64,000 nt of DNA, taken from Serratia marcescens. Its GTDB lineage: Bacteria; Pseudomonadota; Gammaproteobacteria; Enterobacterales; Enterobacteriaceae. Positions within the stretch are counted from its first letter, which is position 1. Every line of letters starts with the position of its first letter. The notes below the pieces were generated by a model. That model ran no database searches and was not told the origin of the DNA. It worked only from the letters and a program-made list of their open reading frames with translations. A program made the position numbers and the translations under genes. The stretch is from positions 4,216,001 through 4,280,000 of the forward strand of contig NZ_JARVZZ010000001.1 in assembly GCF_029846115.1 (NCBI RefSeq), given 5' to 3'. Shown here in pieces: positions 16,423 through 29,907 of this stretch.

Positions 16423-17652
16423 TTACAAGATGCCTTTCATGGTCTTCTCGAAATCGCTCCAGGCGCAGAAACCGTCTTTGTCGATCGGGCAGCCTTTCAG
16501 CGCCAGCGTTACCCGCTGCGGCGGGGTTTGCAGCGTCAGCGGCATCGCCTTGCGCAGCTGTTCGGTGGACTGATAGACGTACTCGATCTTCAGCAATTCA
16601 CGGTCGTTCTGCGCGTCGCGCCAGCGCTGGAACACCAGTTTGCCGCCGATCGGCGTTTTCTCGTATTGCTGCGGCAGCTGATACGGCTGGAACTGCATGG
16701 CCGACAACAGCGAGGCAATATTGGAATCGTGGCCGACCAGCACCGTCAGCTTCGGCGCGTCCGGTTTGCGCTCGCCGAGCAGCGCGTTGTTGATATAGGT
16801 CAGCAGCGGCTTGGCGACGTTCTGCGCCACCACCGGCGAGGTGAACAGCGAGTCCTGATAGCCGTCTTTCAGCTGCGCCAGCTGCTGCCACTGGTGCGGG
16901 GTGGCGATTTTGCCCCAGGCCACCTCTTTCATCGGGAAACCTTCGTAATACTGCAGCATAAAGGCGTCCACCAGCGAGTTGCCCACCCGCAGCGGGCCGG
17001 AGACGCCCGGCTCTTTGCCCGGCACCGCGCTCATCACGCTGGCTTCTTTGGTCAAGTCACAGTGTTTGTCGGTCTTGCAGGCGGCGGAATCCTTGTAGTC
17101 GATGATCTTCGCCAGCTGTTGGTAAGCCGCGTCCAGCTTCAGCGAGCCCAGCGCGGCGTTCATCGCCGCCAGCGCCTGCTGGTTGAAGGCCTCGCTGGTG
17201 TCGGTGATGATCGGGTTGAAGGTCGGATCCATCTCGCCCATCTTGTCCTGATGGTGCACGCTGACGTCACAGCCGGGGAACGCGCCGTTGCTGAAGAACT
17301 GCGCCGTGGCCACCGTGCGCTGCAGGCTGTTGGCGTAGACATACACGCTGCTGGCAGTCGGGCAGCCCTCTTGCGGCAACAGGCCGGTCTGTTTCAGCCA
17401 GGCGTTGAAGTAGTGCCCCATATACACTTCCAGCACCCCGCCCTTGGTGGTCAGCTGGCCGCCCGGCGTTTCCCAGGCCGGCCAGGCCTTCGGCGTAGAC
17501 TGCGCCAGCACGCTGCCGTTGTTGGCCAGCGGCGCGCGCAGGTTATGGCGGCTCATGACCAGCACCTGTTCCAGCTGATAACCGCCGGCGTCTGCCAGCG
17601 CGCTCCCGGTGAATAACAAAGGCAGGCACAGTAATAACGTTTTTTTTCTCAT
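16423..17652 (-). CDS. agp: Glucose-1-phosphatase / inositol phosphatase
   Basis: 409 residues with a Sec signal peptide ([20 protein letters not shown]). Periplasmic histidine acid phosphatase that releases phosphate from glucose-1-phosphate, letting the cell use it as carbon source. The active site [14 protein letters not shown] follows the signal peptide and the C-terminal HD motif is in [13 protein letters not shown]. Long stretches match E. coli Agp as I recall it ([33 protein letters not shown]). RHN rather than RHG is the normal form for Agp and separates it from the phytase AppA. Single gene. Confidence 0.95.
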   Translation of the reverse strand: MRKKTLLLCLPLLFTGSALADAGGYQLEQVLVMSRHNLRAPLANNGSVLAQSTPKAWPAWETPGGQLTTKGGVLEVYMGHYFNAWLKQTGLLPQEGCPTASSVYVYANSLQRTVATAQFFSNGAFPGCDVSVHHQDKMGEMDPTFNPIITDTSEAFNQQALAAMNAALGSLKLDAAYQQLAKIIDYKDSAACKTDKHCDLTKEASVMSAVPGKEPGVSGPLRVGNSLVDAFMLQYYEGFPMKEVAWGKIATPHQWQQLAQLKDGYQDSLFTSPVVAQNVAKPLLTYINNALLGERKPDAPKLTVLVGHDSNIASLLSAMQFQPYQLPQQYEKTPIGGKLVFQRWRDAQNDRELLKIEYVYQSTEQLRKAMPLTLQTPPQRVTLALKGCPIDKDGFCAWSDFEKTMKGIL

Positions 17653-17798
17653 CCGCAGAGGCTCCCGGAAAATGATTATTTTTAAGGTGTTAGCGTTTGC
17701 CCGAGTATGATGGCGGGGTTAGTGTGACAAGTGTGTGACAGGGTTCACGGGAAAGGATCGTAACCGCGGCCACCGGGCGGTGGCCGCGTGGCTTCAAC

Positions 17799-19262
17799 TC
17801 AGTACCACAGGCTCATGATCGGCCAGCCGATCAGCAGCAGCGCGGCAATGTACACCACGCCGAGAATGCCGCCCAGGCGCCAGTAGTCTTTCGACTTCAC
17901 GTAGCCGCAGCCGTAGATGATCACCCCCGGCCCGGTGGCGTACGGCGTCAGCACGCCCATGATACCGATCGACAGCACCAGCAGCATCGACAGCTGCTCC
18001 ATCGGCACGCCCGGCAGCCCTTTGCCGACCGCCAGGATCACCGGCAGCATAGTGGCGGTGTGCGCCGACAGGCTGGCGAACAGGTAGTGGGCGAAGTAGA
18101 ACACCAGCACCAGCGCCACCACCGTCATGTTCGGCGAGAAGCCGTCCAGGTGGGTGCTCATGGTCTGGGCGAACCAGTCGATAAAGCCGGAGCGCGTCAG
18201 GCCGTTGGCCATCACCACCAGCGTCGCCAGGTTAACCAGCGTGTTCCAGGCGCTGGAATATTTGGTGATCTCTTTCCACGACACCACGTGCAGCGCCAGC
18301 ATCAGCGACACCGCCAACAGACACACCGCGGTGGCGTCCAGCATTTTGCCGCCGAACACCCACAGGCACAGGCTGAGCAGCACCAGGCCGATCAGGGTGT
18401 ATTCCTTGCGCGTCAGCTTGCCCATTTCCCCCAGCGCGGTATCCGCCCAGGCGGCCACTTCGCTGCTGTGGGTCACGCCCGGTTTGTACAGGTAGTAGGA
18501 GATCAGCGGCGCGATGATCAGCAGCAGCAGGCCGACCGGCAGGAACGCCAGGAACCACTGCATCCAGCTGATGTGCACCCCGGCGATCTTGCCGACGAAC
18601 TCGATGCCCAGCACGTTCGGCGCGGCGCCGGTGACGAACATCGAGGAGCTGATGCTGGTGCCGACCACCATCATCCACATCAGGTAACCGCCGATGCGGC
18701 GTGAGGAGGGATCGTTGGGGAAGGAATCGAACAGCGGCGGCAGGTTTTTCACCACCGGGAATACCGTGCCGCCGGTGCGCGCGGTGTTGGACGGCGTGAA
18801 CGGCGCCAGCAGGATATCGATGATCACCACCGCATAGCCCAGCGTCAGCGTGCGCTTGCCCATGAACTTCACCAGGAACAGCGCGATGCGCCGCCCCAGC
18901 CCGGTGGCCTCGTAGCCCAGCGCGAAGATAAAGGCGCCGAACACCAGCCAGACGGTGGTGCTGGAGAAGCCCGCCAGCCCCCATTTCAGCGCCTCTTTAC
19001 CGGCCTTGAAGCCCGGCTCCGCCAGCTCCTGCGCGCCGAACAGCACCCAGTTGGCGCTCAGCACGCTGACGGTCACTGCGATAAAGCTGATGGCGGTGGC
19101 CGGGATCGGCTCCAGAATCATGCCGACGATCATCGCCACGAAGATGGCGAAGTAGTGCCAGGCCTGCGGCGGCATGCCGTCGGGAACCGGTATCAATAAC
19201 AGGATCGCGAGCACCGCCAGCGGCGCTATCGCTTTCCAGATCTTTTCCTGGGTTTGGGACAT
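17799..19262 (-). CDS. citT: Citrate:succinate antiporter CitT
   Basis: 487 residues, the E. coli CitT length, with about 12-14 membrane segments of the DASS family. It imports citrate in exchange for succinate, the end product of anaerobic citrate fermentation. Family landmarks include WVLFGAQELAEPGFK, FTPSNTARTGGTVFPVVKNLP and HTATMLPVILAVG. The ATG at 19262 is preceded by AGGAG; an extension to 19301 is unlikely. It is the last gene of the cit operon, 25 bases after citG. Confidence 0.93.
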   Translation of the reverse strand: MSQTQEKIWKAIAPLAVLAILLLIPVPDGMPPQAWHYFAIFVAMIVGMILEPIPATAISFIAVTVSVLSANWVLFGAQELAEPGFKAGKEALKWGLAGFSSTTVWLVFGAFIFALGYEATGLGRRIALFLVKFMGKRTLTLGYAVVIIDILLAPFTPSNTARTGGTVFPVVKNLPPLFDSFPNDPSSRRIGGYLMWMMVVGTSISSSMFVTGAAPNVLGIEFVGKIAGVHISWMQWFLAFLPVGLLLLIIAPLISYYLYKPGVTHSSEVAAWADTALGEMGKLTRKEYTLIGLVLLSLCLWVFGGKMLDATAVCLLAVSLMLALHVVSWKEITKYSSAWNTLVNLATLVVMANGLTRSGFIDWFAQTMSTHLDGFSPNMTVVALVLVFYFAHYLFASLSAHTATMLPVILAVGKGLPGVPMEQLSMLLVLSIGIMGVLTPYATGPGVIIYGCGYVKSKDYWRLGGILGVVYIAALLLIGWPIMSLWY

Positions 19263-19287
19263 AGGGACTCTCCTGAAGGCTTGGTTA

Positions 19288-20172
19288 TTATTCTTGGGCA
19301 CCCAGCTGCGCCAGCAGCCAGGTCACTATCAACAGGTCGGCGCTGCCGCCGGGGCTGAGGTTGCGGGCGATGCAGTCGGCATCGAAGCGCCGCAGGCGCG
19401 CCAGACCCGCCTCCCCCGCCGAGCCGCCCTGCGCCAGCAGCAATGCCGCCCGGCGCCGCAGCCAGCGCAGCCCGTGCAGGCCGCCGCGCGAGGCGACGTT
19501 GGTGTCGTCGTTGTGGGCCATCAGCCACAGCAGGCTGTCCAGCAGCGCCCGCTGTTCGTCGCCATCGGCGGCCAGCCGTTGCCGATACAGCGGCAGCGCG
19601 CCGTCAATGACCAGCCGGAAACCGGCCTCCGCCTCGCCGCGTGCGCCGCTCAACCCGTGCGCGGCGAACAGCCGCTGGCCGGCGGTCTGCCCAGCGTTGT
19701 TGCGCCGCAGCTCGCGATCCACCAGCCCCCGGCACATCGCCGCCACCTCGGCGCACAGCGCTTCGGCGCCGATGGCGCGGCCCTGCTGCTGCAGGCGGCC
19801 GAAGGCGGTGCACAGCAACCCGAGCGAGAACACGCTGCCCTTGTGGGTGTTAATGCCGCCGGTGGCGCGGAACATCTGGTTTTCGCAGGCCAGGCCGAGC
19901 GGCCGCAGCCGCGCCAGCTGCTGCTCTGCCGGCAAAGCGGCGTCCTCGCGCCCGCGTTGGATAAAGCGCGGCAGCCACACGCCGATGGCGCGGGCGCTGC
20001 GATAGAAGTGCCCGAGATCCATGTCGCGGTGGGCGCCGGTGTTATGGCGATCCACCAGCCCCGGCTTGGGCGTGAGGTTGACTTCCACCAGCAGCGCGCG
20101 GAAAGCGGCGCGGGCGAAATCGCAGGCCGGTTCGGCACGGTGGGCGGGCAGGTTAATCGGCAGAGATCGCAT
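19288..20172 (-). CDS. citG: Triphosphoribosyl-dephospho-CoA synthase CitG
   Basis: 294 residues. It makes the prosthetic-group precursor of citrate lyase from ATP and dephospho-CoA. Signatures: [26 protein letters not shown] near the N-terminus, [15 protein letters not shown] in the middle, and [12 protein letters not shown] near the C-terminus. The ATG at 20172 ([10 protein letters not shown]) overlaps the citX 3' end by 20 bases; a longer frame from 20292 is a shadow of citX. Separate citX and citG are like E. coli rather than fused forms. Confidence 0.93.
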   Translation of the reverse strand: MRSLPINLPAHRAEPACDFARAAFRALLVEVNLTPKPGLVDRHNTGAHRDMDLGHFYRSARAIGVWLPRFIQRGREDAALPAEQQLARLRPLGLACENQMFRATGGINTHKGSVFSLGLLCTAFGRLQQQGRAIGAEALCAEVAAMCRGLVDRELRRNNAGQTAGQRLFAAHGLSGARGEAEAGFRLVIDGALPLYRQRLAADGDEQRALLDSLLWLMAHNDDTNVASRGGLHGLRWLRRRAALLLAQGGSAGEAGLARLRRFDADCIARNLSPGGSADLLIVTWLLAQLGAQE

Positions 20173-20701
20173 CGTTGAACATCCTTTCCATTTCATGCAG
20201 CAGCTGCTCGCTGCTGTGCCGCCGCTGGCGGACGCAGATCTTGGCCGGTTGGCCGCACAGCAGGCAGCGCCGTTCCGGCAGGCCGATGTCACGGCGCGAC
20301 AAAATGCGCCCCTGCGTATCCAGCACGTCGATATCCCACAGCCGGCCGATCGGGCGGCTCACCTCCAGCTGCATGGCGCAGTCCTTCACCCGCTGGGCAT
20401 CGGCGCGCAGCGCGACAAACCCTTCGCAGCCGGTGGCGAGCGCCAGCGCCTCGGCCTGCGGGCTGGGCCAACCCTGTTCGGCGCACAGCCGCAGCAACGC
20501 CGCCCACCCCAGATTGAAGATGCCGCGCGTCAGCGCGCTGTCCTTCACCGGGCCGGGCACCACCAGCGTCAGCACCAGCAGCGTGCACTGGTGCTGCGCC
20601 AGCCACGCCTGCTGCCGCGCCTGGCGGCATTCGCGGCTGGTGAGCAGCGCCGGCAGGCTGACCGCACGTTCGGCGGCCAGTTGGGGATCGACGGCGGCCA
20701 T
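20153..20701 (-). CDS. citX: Apo-citrate lyase phosphoribosyl-dephospho-CoA transferase CitX
   Basis: 182 residues. It attaches the prosthetic group to the acyl carrier subunit CitD. The family motif [13 protein letters not shown] near residue 125, followed by [23 protein letters not shown], is clear. It starts three bases after the citF stop codon and overlaps citG, consistent with translational coupling in the operon. Confidence 0.92.
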   Translation of the reverse strand: MAAVDPQLAAERAVSLPALLTSRECRQARQQAWLAQHQCTLLVLTLVVPGPVKDSALTRGIFNLGWAALLRLCAEQGWPSPQAEALALATGCEGFVALRADAQRVKDCAMQLEVSRPIGRLWDIDVLDTQGRILSRRDIGLPERRCLLCGQPAKICVRQRRHSSEQLLHEMERMFNDAISAD

Positions 20702-20704
20702 CGT

Positions 20705-22213
20705 TTACTCCGCCACCTGATGCACCACGTCGATCACCGAGCCGTCGCGGTAGCGCACCACCGCCACCACCTTGTCGGTAAAGGCGATCGGCTGCGGTTC
20801 GCCGGTCAGTTGCAGCGCGCGGGCGCGCAGCCAATCGATGCTCACCACCTCGAGCCCGGCCTCCCGCAGGCGCTGCGCCAGCTCCGGCCGCGCCGGGTTG
20901 ACGGCGATGCCGTGGTCGGTCACCAGAATGTCGATGCTGGAGCCCGGCGTGACGCAGGTGGTCACCTGCTCCACCAGCGTCGGGATACGCCCGCGCACCA
21001 ACGGCGCAACGATGATCGCCAGCCGTGCGGCGGCGGCGGTGTCGCAGTGGCCGCCGGACGCGCCGCGCAGCACGCCGTCGGAGCCGGTCAGCACGTTAAC
21101 GTTGAAGCCGGTGTCGATTTCCAGCGCGCTCAGCACCACCACGTCGAGCCGATCGACCGACGCGCCCTTGGAACTGAAGTTGGCGTACTGGTTGGCGCTG
21201 ATTTCGATATGGCGCGGGTTGCGCGCCAGCGAGGTCGCCGCCGCCCGATCGAAGCTCTGCACGTCCAGCAGCTTGCCGATCAGCCCTTTCTCGTGCAGAT
21301 CCACCATGGTCGAGGTGATGCCGCCAAGGGCGAACGCGGCGCGAATGCCGCGGGCGCGCATCTTGTCCTCCAGGAACCGGGTCACCGCCAGCGAGGCGCC
21401 GCCGGTGCCGGTTTGCAGCGAGAAGCCTTCGGTGAAGTAGCCGGAACCGGCGATCACCTCGGCGGCGCGGCGGGCGATCAGCAGCTCGCGCGGGTTCGAG
21501 GTCATGCGCGTGGCGTCGGCGCCGATCTTGTCGGCGTCGCCCACCCGCTCCAGCTGCACGATCAGATCCACCCGATCCTGCGCCAGGCTGGCGGGATGAT
21601 GCGGATACGGCACCAGCTGCTCGGTCAGCAGCACCACGGTGCCCGCCGCCTCGGCGTCCACCCGCGCATAGCCGAGCGAGCCGCAGCAGGCTTCACCGCT
21701 GTAGCCGTTGGCGTTGCCGAACTCATCGCAGGCCGGCACGCCGAGGAAGGCCACGTCTATCTTCAGCTCGCCGGATTCGATCAGGTTGACCCGGCCGCCG
21801 TGCGAGTGAATTTGCACCGGCTCCGCCAGCAGGCCGCGCGAAACGGCGTCCGCCAGCGGGCCGCGCAGCCCGGAGGTGTAAATGCGGCTCACCACGCCGT
21901 GGCGGATATGCTCAACCAGCGGCGCATGGCAGTCGGTCAGCGAGCTGGAGGCCAGCGTCAGGTTGCGGAACCCCATCGCCGCCAGCGTCTCCATCACCTG
22001 GTTGAGGGTCAAATCGCCGCCGCGAAACGCATGGTGGAAGGAAATGGTCATGCCGTCCTGCAGCCCGCTGCGGCGCACCGCTTCCTGCAAGGAGTCGCAC
22101 AGCTTGAGATCGCGCGGTTTGCGCGCCTGCAGATTGGCTTTGGACACGTCCTGATAGCCCGGCAGATCCGCCGGGTTGGCGAAGGTCATCAATCGTTGTT
22201 GGCGGTTCATCAT
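20705..22213 (-). CDS. citF: Citrate lyase alpha subunit (citrate CoA-transferase)
   Basis: 502 residues. It exchanges acetyl for citryl on the carrier subunit in the cytoplasmic citrate lyase complex. Recognisable blocks are [62 protein letters not shown]-like [12 protein letters not shown] and [13 protein letters not shown]. The ATG overlaps the end of citE by four bases. Slightly shorter than E. coli CitF (510) but complete at both ends. Confidence 0.94.
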   Translation of the reverse strand: MMNRQQRLMTFANPADLPGYQDVSKANLQARKPRDLKLCDSLQEAVRRSGLQDGMTISFHHAFRGGDLTLNQVMETLAAMGFRNLTLASSSLTDCHAPLVEHIRHGVVSRIYTSGLRGPLADAVSRGLLAEPVQIHSHGGRVNLIESGELKIDVAFLGVPACDEFGNANGYSGEACCGSLGYARVDAEAAGTVVLLTEQLVPYPHHPASLAQDRVDLIVQLERVGDADKIGADATRMTSNPRELLIARRAAEVIAGSGYFTEGFSLQTGTGGASLAVTRFLEDKMRARGIRAAFALGGITSTMVDLHEKGLIGKLLDVQSFDRAAATSLARNPRHIEISANQYANFSSKGASVDRLDVVVLSALEIDTGFNVNVLTGSDGVLRGASGGHCDTAAAARLAIIVAPLVRGRIPTLVEQVTTCVTPGSSIDILVTDHGIAVNPARPELAQRLREAGLEVVSIDWLRARALQLTGEPQPIAFTDKVVAVVRYRDGSVIDVVHQVAE

Positions 22214-23130
22214 GCTTCCTCCCCGTGCTGCGCCGGTTCTTCCCGTAAGCCGGACAGCGCGGCGCGCTCCAGCACCAGCCGGGCGCGTTCAATCACCGGG
22301 CTGTCGACCATTTTTCCGTTGAGCGACACCACGCCGCGCCCATCCCGCTCCGCCGCTTCGGCGGCGTCCACCACCCGCTGCGCGTGCGCCACCTCTTTGG
22401 CGGTCGGCGCGTACAGGTTGTGCAGCAGCTCAATCTGGCGCGGGTTGATCAGCGATTTGCCGTCGAAGCCGAGCTGTTTGATCAGCGCCGCTTCCTGCAG
22501 GAAGCCGGCCTCGTTATTGGCGTCGGAATAGACGGTGTCGAACGCCTGAATGCCGGCGGCGCGCGCCGCCTGCAGCAGCGAACAACGAGCGAACAGCAGC
22601 TCGATGCCCTCCGGCGAGCGTTCGGTGCGCAGGTTGCGCACGTAGTCCTCCGCCCCCAGCGCGATGCCGATAAGCCGCGGCGAAGCGTGCGCGATCGCTA
22701 CCGCGTTGGTGATGCCCTGCGCCGATTCGATCGCCGCCAGCAGCCCGGTGCTGCCGACCGGCCGGCCGCAGGCCGCTTCGATGGCGGCGATCTCGCGTTC
22801 CATGTCGATAACGTCCTGCGCGCTGTCGGTCTTCGGCAGGCGCACGATGTCCGCGCCGCCGCGCACCACCGCCTGCAGGTCCGCCAGGCCGTAGGCGGAG
22901 TCGAGCGCATTGACGCGCACGATGGTTTCCACCTCCTGGTACAGCGGGTGCTGCAGCGCGTGGTACACCAGCCGGCGCGCCGCGTCTTTTTCACGCAGGA
23001 TCACCGAGTCTTCCAGATCGAACATCAGGGCATCGGCCTGGTAGATAAAGGCGTTGCTGACCATCGCCGCGTTGGCGCCGGGGACGAACAGCATGCTGCG
23101 GCGCAGCCGGGTTTTATTCAGCGTTTTCAT
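22210..23130 (-). CDS. citE: Citrate lyase beta subunit (citryl-ACP lyase)
   Basis: 306 residues, HpcH/HpaI aldolase-type TIM barrel. It splits citryl-ACP to oxaloacetate and acetyl-ACP. Motifs: [14 protein letters not shown] at the N-terminus, [14 protein letters not shown] (metal/substrate), [25 protein letters not shown] and [19 protein letters not shown]. It overlaps citD by 17 bases and citF by four. Confidence 0.94.
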   Translation of the reverse strand: MKTLNKTRLRRSMLFVPGANAAMVSNAFIYQADALMFDLEDSVILREKDAARRLVYHALQHPLYQEVETIVRVNALDSAYGLADLQAVVRGGADIVRLPKTDSAQDVIDMEREIAAIEAACGRPVGSTGLLAAIESAQGITNAVAIAHASPRLIGIALGAEDYVRNLRTERSPEGIELLFARCSLLQAARAAGIQAFDTVYSDANNEAGFLQEAALIKQLGFDGKSLINPRQIELLHNLYAPTAKEVAHAQRVVDAAEAAERDGRGVVSLNGKMVDSPVIERARLVLERAALSGLREEPAQHGEEA

Positions 23131-23425
23131 CTTTCGCCTCCCACGGCAGTTGGCCGCCCTCGCAGGCGCGCATCAGCGCGGTTTCCAGCCGGGCGCGCAG
23201 CACGCAGTCCAGCGCGCCTTTGTCATCGACGATCACCTGCACCGGCTCCACCTCATAACGCTGCAGCACCTCCAGCAGGGTGTGGCGGATCGCCGCGCCG
23301 AACTGTTTTTCCACGCTGCTGGCGATCAACAGATCGTGCTGCGGCCCCTCGGCGGGCGCGATGCGCACCATGACATCGCTGGATTCCAGCGTGCCGGCCA
23401 TTGCTTCTCGGATAATTTTCATCAT
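23114..23425 (-). CDS. citD: Citrate lyase acyl carrier protein (gamma subunit)
   Basis: 103 residues. It carries the phosphoribosyl-dephospho-CoA arm of citrate lyase. [14 protein letters not shown] holds the serine to be modified (Ser15 from the first ATG, Ser14 from the second, matching the known Ser14). The C-terminus [16 protein letters not shown] is conserved. The first ATG overlaps the citC stop (ATGA), the next codon is also ATG; either may be used. Confidence 0.93.
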   Translation of the reverse strand: MMKIIREAMAGTLESSDVMVRIAPAEGPQHDLLIASSVEKQFGAAIRHTLLEVLQRYEVEPVQVIVDDKGALDCVLRARLETALMRACEGGQLPWEAKDENAE

Positions 23426-24492
23426 TCACCTGATTGTGCGGACTCAAAAGGATGCGGGGCCGCCTTGGCCCGGCGCTGCGTTTGCAGATCCTGCAGGTAG
23501 TACAGGGTGTCCGGCGGCACCAGCGGCGCGGCGGCGTGGAAGTCCCCCGCCGCCAGCAGCTTGCGCACCCAGGAGGCGGAGATCGCCGTGCCCTGATATT
23601 GCAAACGCTCGATTTCCACCAGCGCGATCGGCGGGCTGGGCAGCGCCGGCGTTTCCAGCCAGTAGCGCATGTCGCGGTTGTATTTCGCGGTCACCGCGCA
23701 GAACGGCTCGTTGCCGACGAAGCGGTGCGTAATGCCCAGCGCGGGCGCCAGATACTGGCGGAAGATCTTCAGATCGATTTCGGTGTAACAGTCGTCGGCC
23801 ACGCCCTGATCCTTGATGAAGTAACAGGGGAAGGTGGCGCGCGAGATCACGTACTGCGAGCCTTCGTGTACCGTGAGGTTGGGGATATCGGAAGTGCCGG
23901 CCAGCACCAGCCGACGGCGGTCTTCATAGCTGAAGCGCGAGGTGTTTTCCTTCACCAGAAACAGGTGCAGCCAGTCGCAGCGTTTGGCCGCCTGACGCAC
24001 CAGATACTGATGCCCGCGGGTGAAGGGGTTGGCGTTCATCACGATGCTGCCGATGGTGTCACCCGGCCGGCGCTGGCTCGCCAGCTGGGCGGCGTAGCGC
24101 TTCAGGCGACACGGGCTGTTTTCCATCAGCACCACGATGCCCGGCACAGTGGCGATCGGGTAGAAACCGCACTGGCGGAACAGCGGTTCGTTCTGCACCT
24201 TGGTGTAGATAAACAGCTGGGTGTGGTGGCGCTCGTAGGCCAGGTTCACCAGCTCGGTCGCCAGCGCCAGCGCCAACCCTTCGCCGCGCATCAGCGGGCT
24301 GATGGCGACGCATTTGATAATATTGTCGGCGATGCCGCCGCAGGCGACCAATTTGTCGTGCTGGGTAACGGTAATAAATATTTCAACCGTGGTGTCGATA
24401 TTCAGATCGTTACTGCGCAAGAAGGCGCTTATTTCCGAAATCGCTTTATGATCCGATCGCTTTACCCGATTAAATACGGCATCGCCTAACAT
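23422..24492 (-). CDS. citC: [Citrate (pro-3S)-lyase] ligase CitC
   Basis: 356 residues. It acetylates the citrate lyase prosthetic group with acetate and ATP, switching the enzyme on. Residues about 20-125 are a GNAT-like domain and the rest is a nucleotidyltransferase fold with [20 protein letters not shown], whose GH pair is the nucleotide-binding HxGH-type motif, and [17 protein letters not shown]. First gene of the cit operon, in the standard CDEFXG-T order. Confidence 0.94.
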   Translation of the reverse strand: MLGDAVFNRVKRSDHKAISEISAFLRSNDLNIDTTVEIFITVTQHDKLVACGGIADNIIKCVAISPLMRGEGLALALATELVNLAYERHHTQLFIYTKVQNEPLFRQCGFYPIATVPGIVVLMENSPCRLKRYAAQLASQRRPGDTIGSIVMNANPFTRGHQYLVRQAAKRCDWLHLFLVKENTSRFSYEDRRRLVLAGTSDIPNLTVHEGSQYVISRATFPCYFIKDQGVADDCYTEIDLKIFRQYLAPALGITHRFVGNEPFCAVTAKYNRDMRYWLETPALPSPPIALVEIERLQYQGTAISASWVRKLLAAGDFHAAAPLVPPDTLYYLQDLQTQRRAKAAPHPFESAQSGE

Positions 24493-24805
24493 AACACGCT
24501 CTCTGGGTTAACTGGCAAACAACAAATTAAATACAAAAATGCATTTTAATTAACATTAAGCAAGATAATTAAAACCTTAAAAACCATGAAGATAAACGCC
24601 GATTCGCGTTCGATAAATCAATGGTAAACAGAAAAAAAACGCCGATTATTGACCTATTTCACAAACCGATTCCGGTTAATAAGTTATTTAATGTTCTTTA
24701 TTTGCTTAATTAATCTTATGGTGTTTATTATTGAGATAATCTTTATTTGGCGCCGCAATTTACTTACATTCATTTAGCATCTTGATTGCAATAGTAGGTT
24801 TCATT
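24493..24805. promoter_or_regulatory. AT-rich divergent citC / dpiA control region
   Basis: 313 bases, strikingly AT-rich compared with both flanks, with no ORF. It must carry the promoters of the cit operon and dpiA and, by analogy with E. coli, binding sites for DpiA and perhaps CRP or anaerobic regulators. I could not assign individual sites with confidence. The kinase gene dpiB, which would normally precede dpiA, is absent from this interval. Confidence 0.6.
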
Positions 24806-25492
24806 ATGGAATGGCTGAACATCCTGATCGTTGAAGACGAAACGCCGCTGGCGGAAATGCACGCGGAGTTTATCCGCCAGAACGGCGGCTGCCGCCAGAT
24901 TTGGCTGGCCGGCACCCTGGCGCAGGCGCGCGCCATGACCGAGCGCTTCAAGCCGGACCTGATCCTGCTGGACAACTTTCTGCCCGACGGCCAGGGCATC
25001 ACCCTGCTGCGCGAACTGACGCTAAGCGGGTATCGCGGCGGCATCGTGTTCATCACCGCCGCCAGCGACATGGCCACCGTGGCCGAGGCGTTGCGTTACG
25101 GCGTGTTCGACTACCTGATCAAACCGCTGGCCTATGACCGGCTGAGCCAGACCCTGCAGCGCTTCAGCCAGCGCCGCGAAGCGCTGAAGGACAAAGCGCG
25201 CCTCAACCAGCGCCGCATCGACGAGATGTTCAACACCTACGCCCGCGGCGAACAGCAGGCGGCGCTGCCCGCCGGCATCGACGAGCTGACGCTGGGCAAG
25301 GTCCGCGCGCTGTTTGCCGAACCCGCCGCGCGCCACACCGCTGAAAGCGTTGCGCAAAAAATGGGGCTCAGCCGCACCACCGCGCGCCGTTATCTGGAGT
25401 TTTGCACCGCCGCGCAGCAGCTGCGCGCCGAGATCATTTACGGCAAGGTCGGCCGCCCGCAGCGGATCTACCGCGCCGGCGAACCGCATTAA
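24806..25492 (+). CDS. dpiA: Citrate response regulator DpiA (CitB)
   Basis: 228 residues. The receiver domain (1-120) has the acidic pair E10-D11, the phosphorylation site D56 in LILLDNFLPDG, T84 and K106 in LIKPL. The C-terminal helix-turn-helix contains TAESVAQKMGLSRTTARRYLEF. It activates the citrate fermentation genes when phosphorylated by DpiB. The ATG at 24806 gives the family N-terminus; the TTG at 24782 is less likely. It is divergent from citC, but no sensor kinase gene is next to it: lacZ follows instead. Confidence 0.9.
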   Translation: MEWLNILIVEDETPLAEMHAEFIRQNGGCRQIWLAGTLAQARAMTERFKPDLILLDNFLPDGQGITLLRELTLSGYRGGIVFITAASDMATVAEALRYGVFDYLIKPLAYDRLSQTLQRFSQRREALKDKARLNQRRIDEMFNTYARGEQQAALPAGIDELTLGKVRALFAEPAARHTAESVAQKMGLSRTTARRYLEFCTAAQQLRAEIIYGKVGRPQRIYRAGEPH

Positions 25493-25576
25493 CGGTTATT
25501 TGATCGCCCTTGCAAGGTTGCGTGTAACCGCTTTACTTTTTATGCGCCGGTCAGCATCTTGGTGAGCATCACCTAG

Positions 25577-28684
<3,108 letters not shown>

Positions 28685-28751
28685 ATCTGCCAAAAAACTC
28701 AACGGGTTGCGCATTCTGTAAGCAAACAGTCACAGAATGTGTAATCCGCCT

Positions 28752-28780
28752 TTGACATGCCGACGGTGCCTCGCTATTAT
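28752..28780 (+). promoter_or_regulatory. tRNA-Asn promoter
   Basis: A consensus TTGACA (28752-28757) and TATTAT (28775-28780) with a 17-base spacer lie 18 bases upstream of the tRNA, with a GC-rich discriminator after the -10 box as usual for stable RNA genes. Confidence 0.8.
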
Positions 28781-28798
28781 TCGCCCCGTTCACACGAT

Positions 28799-28874
28799 TC
28801 CTCTGTAGTTCAGTCGGTAGAACGGCGGACTGTTAATCCGTATGTCACTGGTTCGAGTCCAGTCAGAGGAGCCA
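28799..28874 (+). tRNA. tRNA-Asn (GTT)
   Basis: 76 bases including encoded CCA. The acceptor arm TCCTCTG pairs with CAGAGGA, the D arm is TTCAGTCGGTAGAA, the anticodon loop CTGTTAA has GTT at 28832-28834, and the T arm is CTGGTTCGAGTCCAG. It is a single gene with its own promoter and terminator. Asn tRNA genes are common integration sites for islands, and sequence of different composition begins downstream, but no integrase is seen. Confidence 0.97.
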
Positions 28875-28885
28875 TATTTAGAGAA

Positions 28886-28916
28886 GCCCGCTCAGGGAAA
28901 CCTGAGCGGGCTTTTT
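28886..28916 (+). terminator. Rho-independent terminator of tRNA-Asn
   Basis: An 11-base perfect stem GCCCGCTCAGG / CCTGAGCGGGC with loop GAAA, followed by TTTTT. Confidence 0.93.
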
Positions 28917-28968
28917 GCTGTTGGACGGTCATCATCGATGATCCCCGACACTCTCTACCCGAAACCGG

Positions 28969-29802
28969 TCAGCCATCCGTTGAACGGGTGAGTTTCTCCC
29001 ATTGTTCAATTTCCTGACCTAACGCCTCGAGCTTTTGCCGCACTAAACTTAATGCGTCGCTGCCTAACAACAGATGCGTTGGCGGGTTCCGGCTCTCGAT
29101 CAATGCCAGCATGGCGTGAGCCGCCTTAACCGGATCGCCGAGTTGCTTACCGCTTTTTTCCTGACGCGCCTGACGAACAGGTTCAAATAACGCGTCATAG
29201 TCAGGGAGACGGCGAGGGCTGCGCACCATTGAACGCCCGGCCCAGTCCGTTCGAAACGAGCCGGGCGCCACGGCGGTCACGTGTAGGTTGAACGGGGCAA
29301 GCTCTTTACTTAACGTTTCTGATATCCCTTCCAGTGCAAATTTGCTGCCGCAGTAATAGCTGATACCGGGCAAGGTAATGAAACTGCCCATTGAGGTGAT
29401 ATTGATAATGTGGCCGCGACGGCGCTGGCGCATGCCCGGCAGCACGGCTTTGATCATCGCCACCGCGCCAAACACATTGACGTCAAACTGGCGGCGCAGC
29501 TCTGCAAGCGGGGATTCTTCCAGAATGCCTTCATGGCCGTAACCGGCATTGTTCACCAGCACATCTATCGGACCGACGGCGGACTCTATCTCTCCAACCA
29601 CCTCATCAATACGCTCAACGTCCGTGACATCAAGCAGATAGCCAAAAGCCCGCTGCGTATCGAGCGCGCCGAAAGCCTGCAGCGCTTCGCTGTTGCGCAC
29701 CGTCCCTATAACACGATGCCCGACGGCGAGGGCTTCGCGCGCCAGCGCCTGACCAAAGCCACTGCTGACGCCGGTGATTAAAATCGTTTTTGCAGATGCC
29801 AT
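28969..29802 (-). CDS. Short-chain dehydrogenase/reductase
   Basis: 277 residues, classical SDR. The NAD(P) motif TGVSSGFG is at 10-17, NNAG at 84-87, and the catalytic set is S137, Y150 and K154. GGGAG lies 8 bases before the ATG at 29802, which is preferred to the in-frame ATG at 29835. It is divergent from an AraC regulator, a very common pairing in which the regulator controls the SDR. The substrate is unknown. An ACCATG / CATGGT pair (29820-29838) lies between the genes. Composition is less GC-rich than the upstream genes. Confidence 0.85.
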   Translation of the reverse strand: MASAKTILITGVSSGFGQALAREALAVGHRVIGTVRNSEALQAFGALDTQRAFGYLLDVTDVERIDEVVGEIESAVGPIDVLVNNAGYGHEGILEESPLAELRRQFDVNVFGAVAMIKAVLPGMRQRRRGHIINITSMGSFITLPGISYYCGSKFALEGISETLSKELAPFNLHVTAVAPGSFRTDWAGRSMVRSPRRLPDYDALFEPVRQARQEKSGKQLGDPVKAAHAMLALIESRNPPTHLLLGSDALSLVRQKLEALGQEIEQWEKLTRSTDG

Positions 29803-29907
29803 AAAAAGAACTCCCATGAACCATGAAGATTGCATGGTATTCTCTGATCTGCCGCATTTTTAGGCCGTATCTTCTCTTTTTCTTGCCTGATTTTATGAGG
29901 TGGTGGG

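Noticed and set aside
20021..22531. 836-codon plus-strand open frame across the cit genes
   Set aside because: Antisense shadow of citF, citE and citX in GC-rich DNA: low-complexity Arg/Gln/His/Ala composition and no family resemblance.
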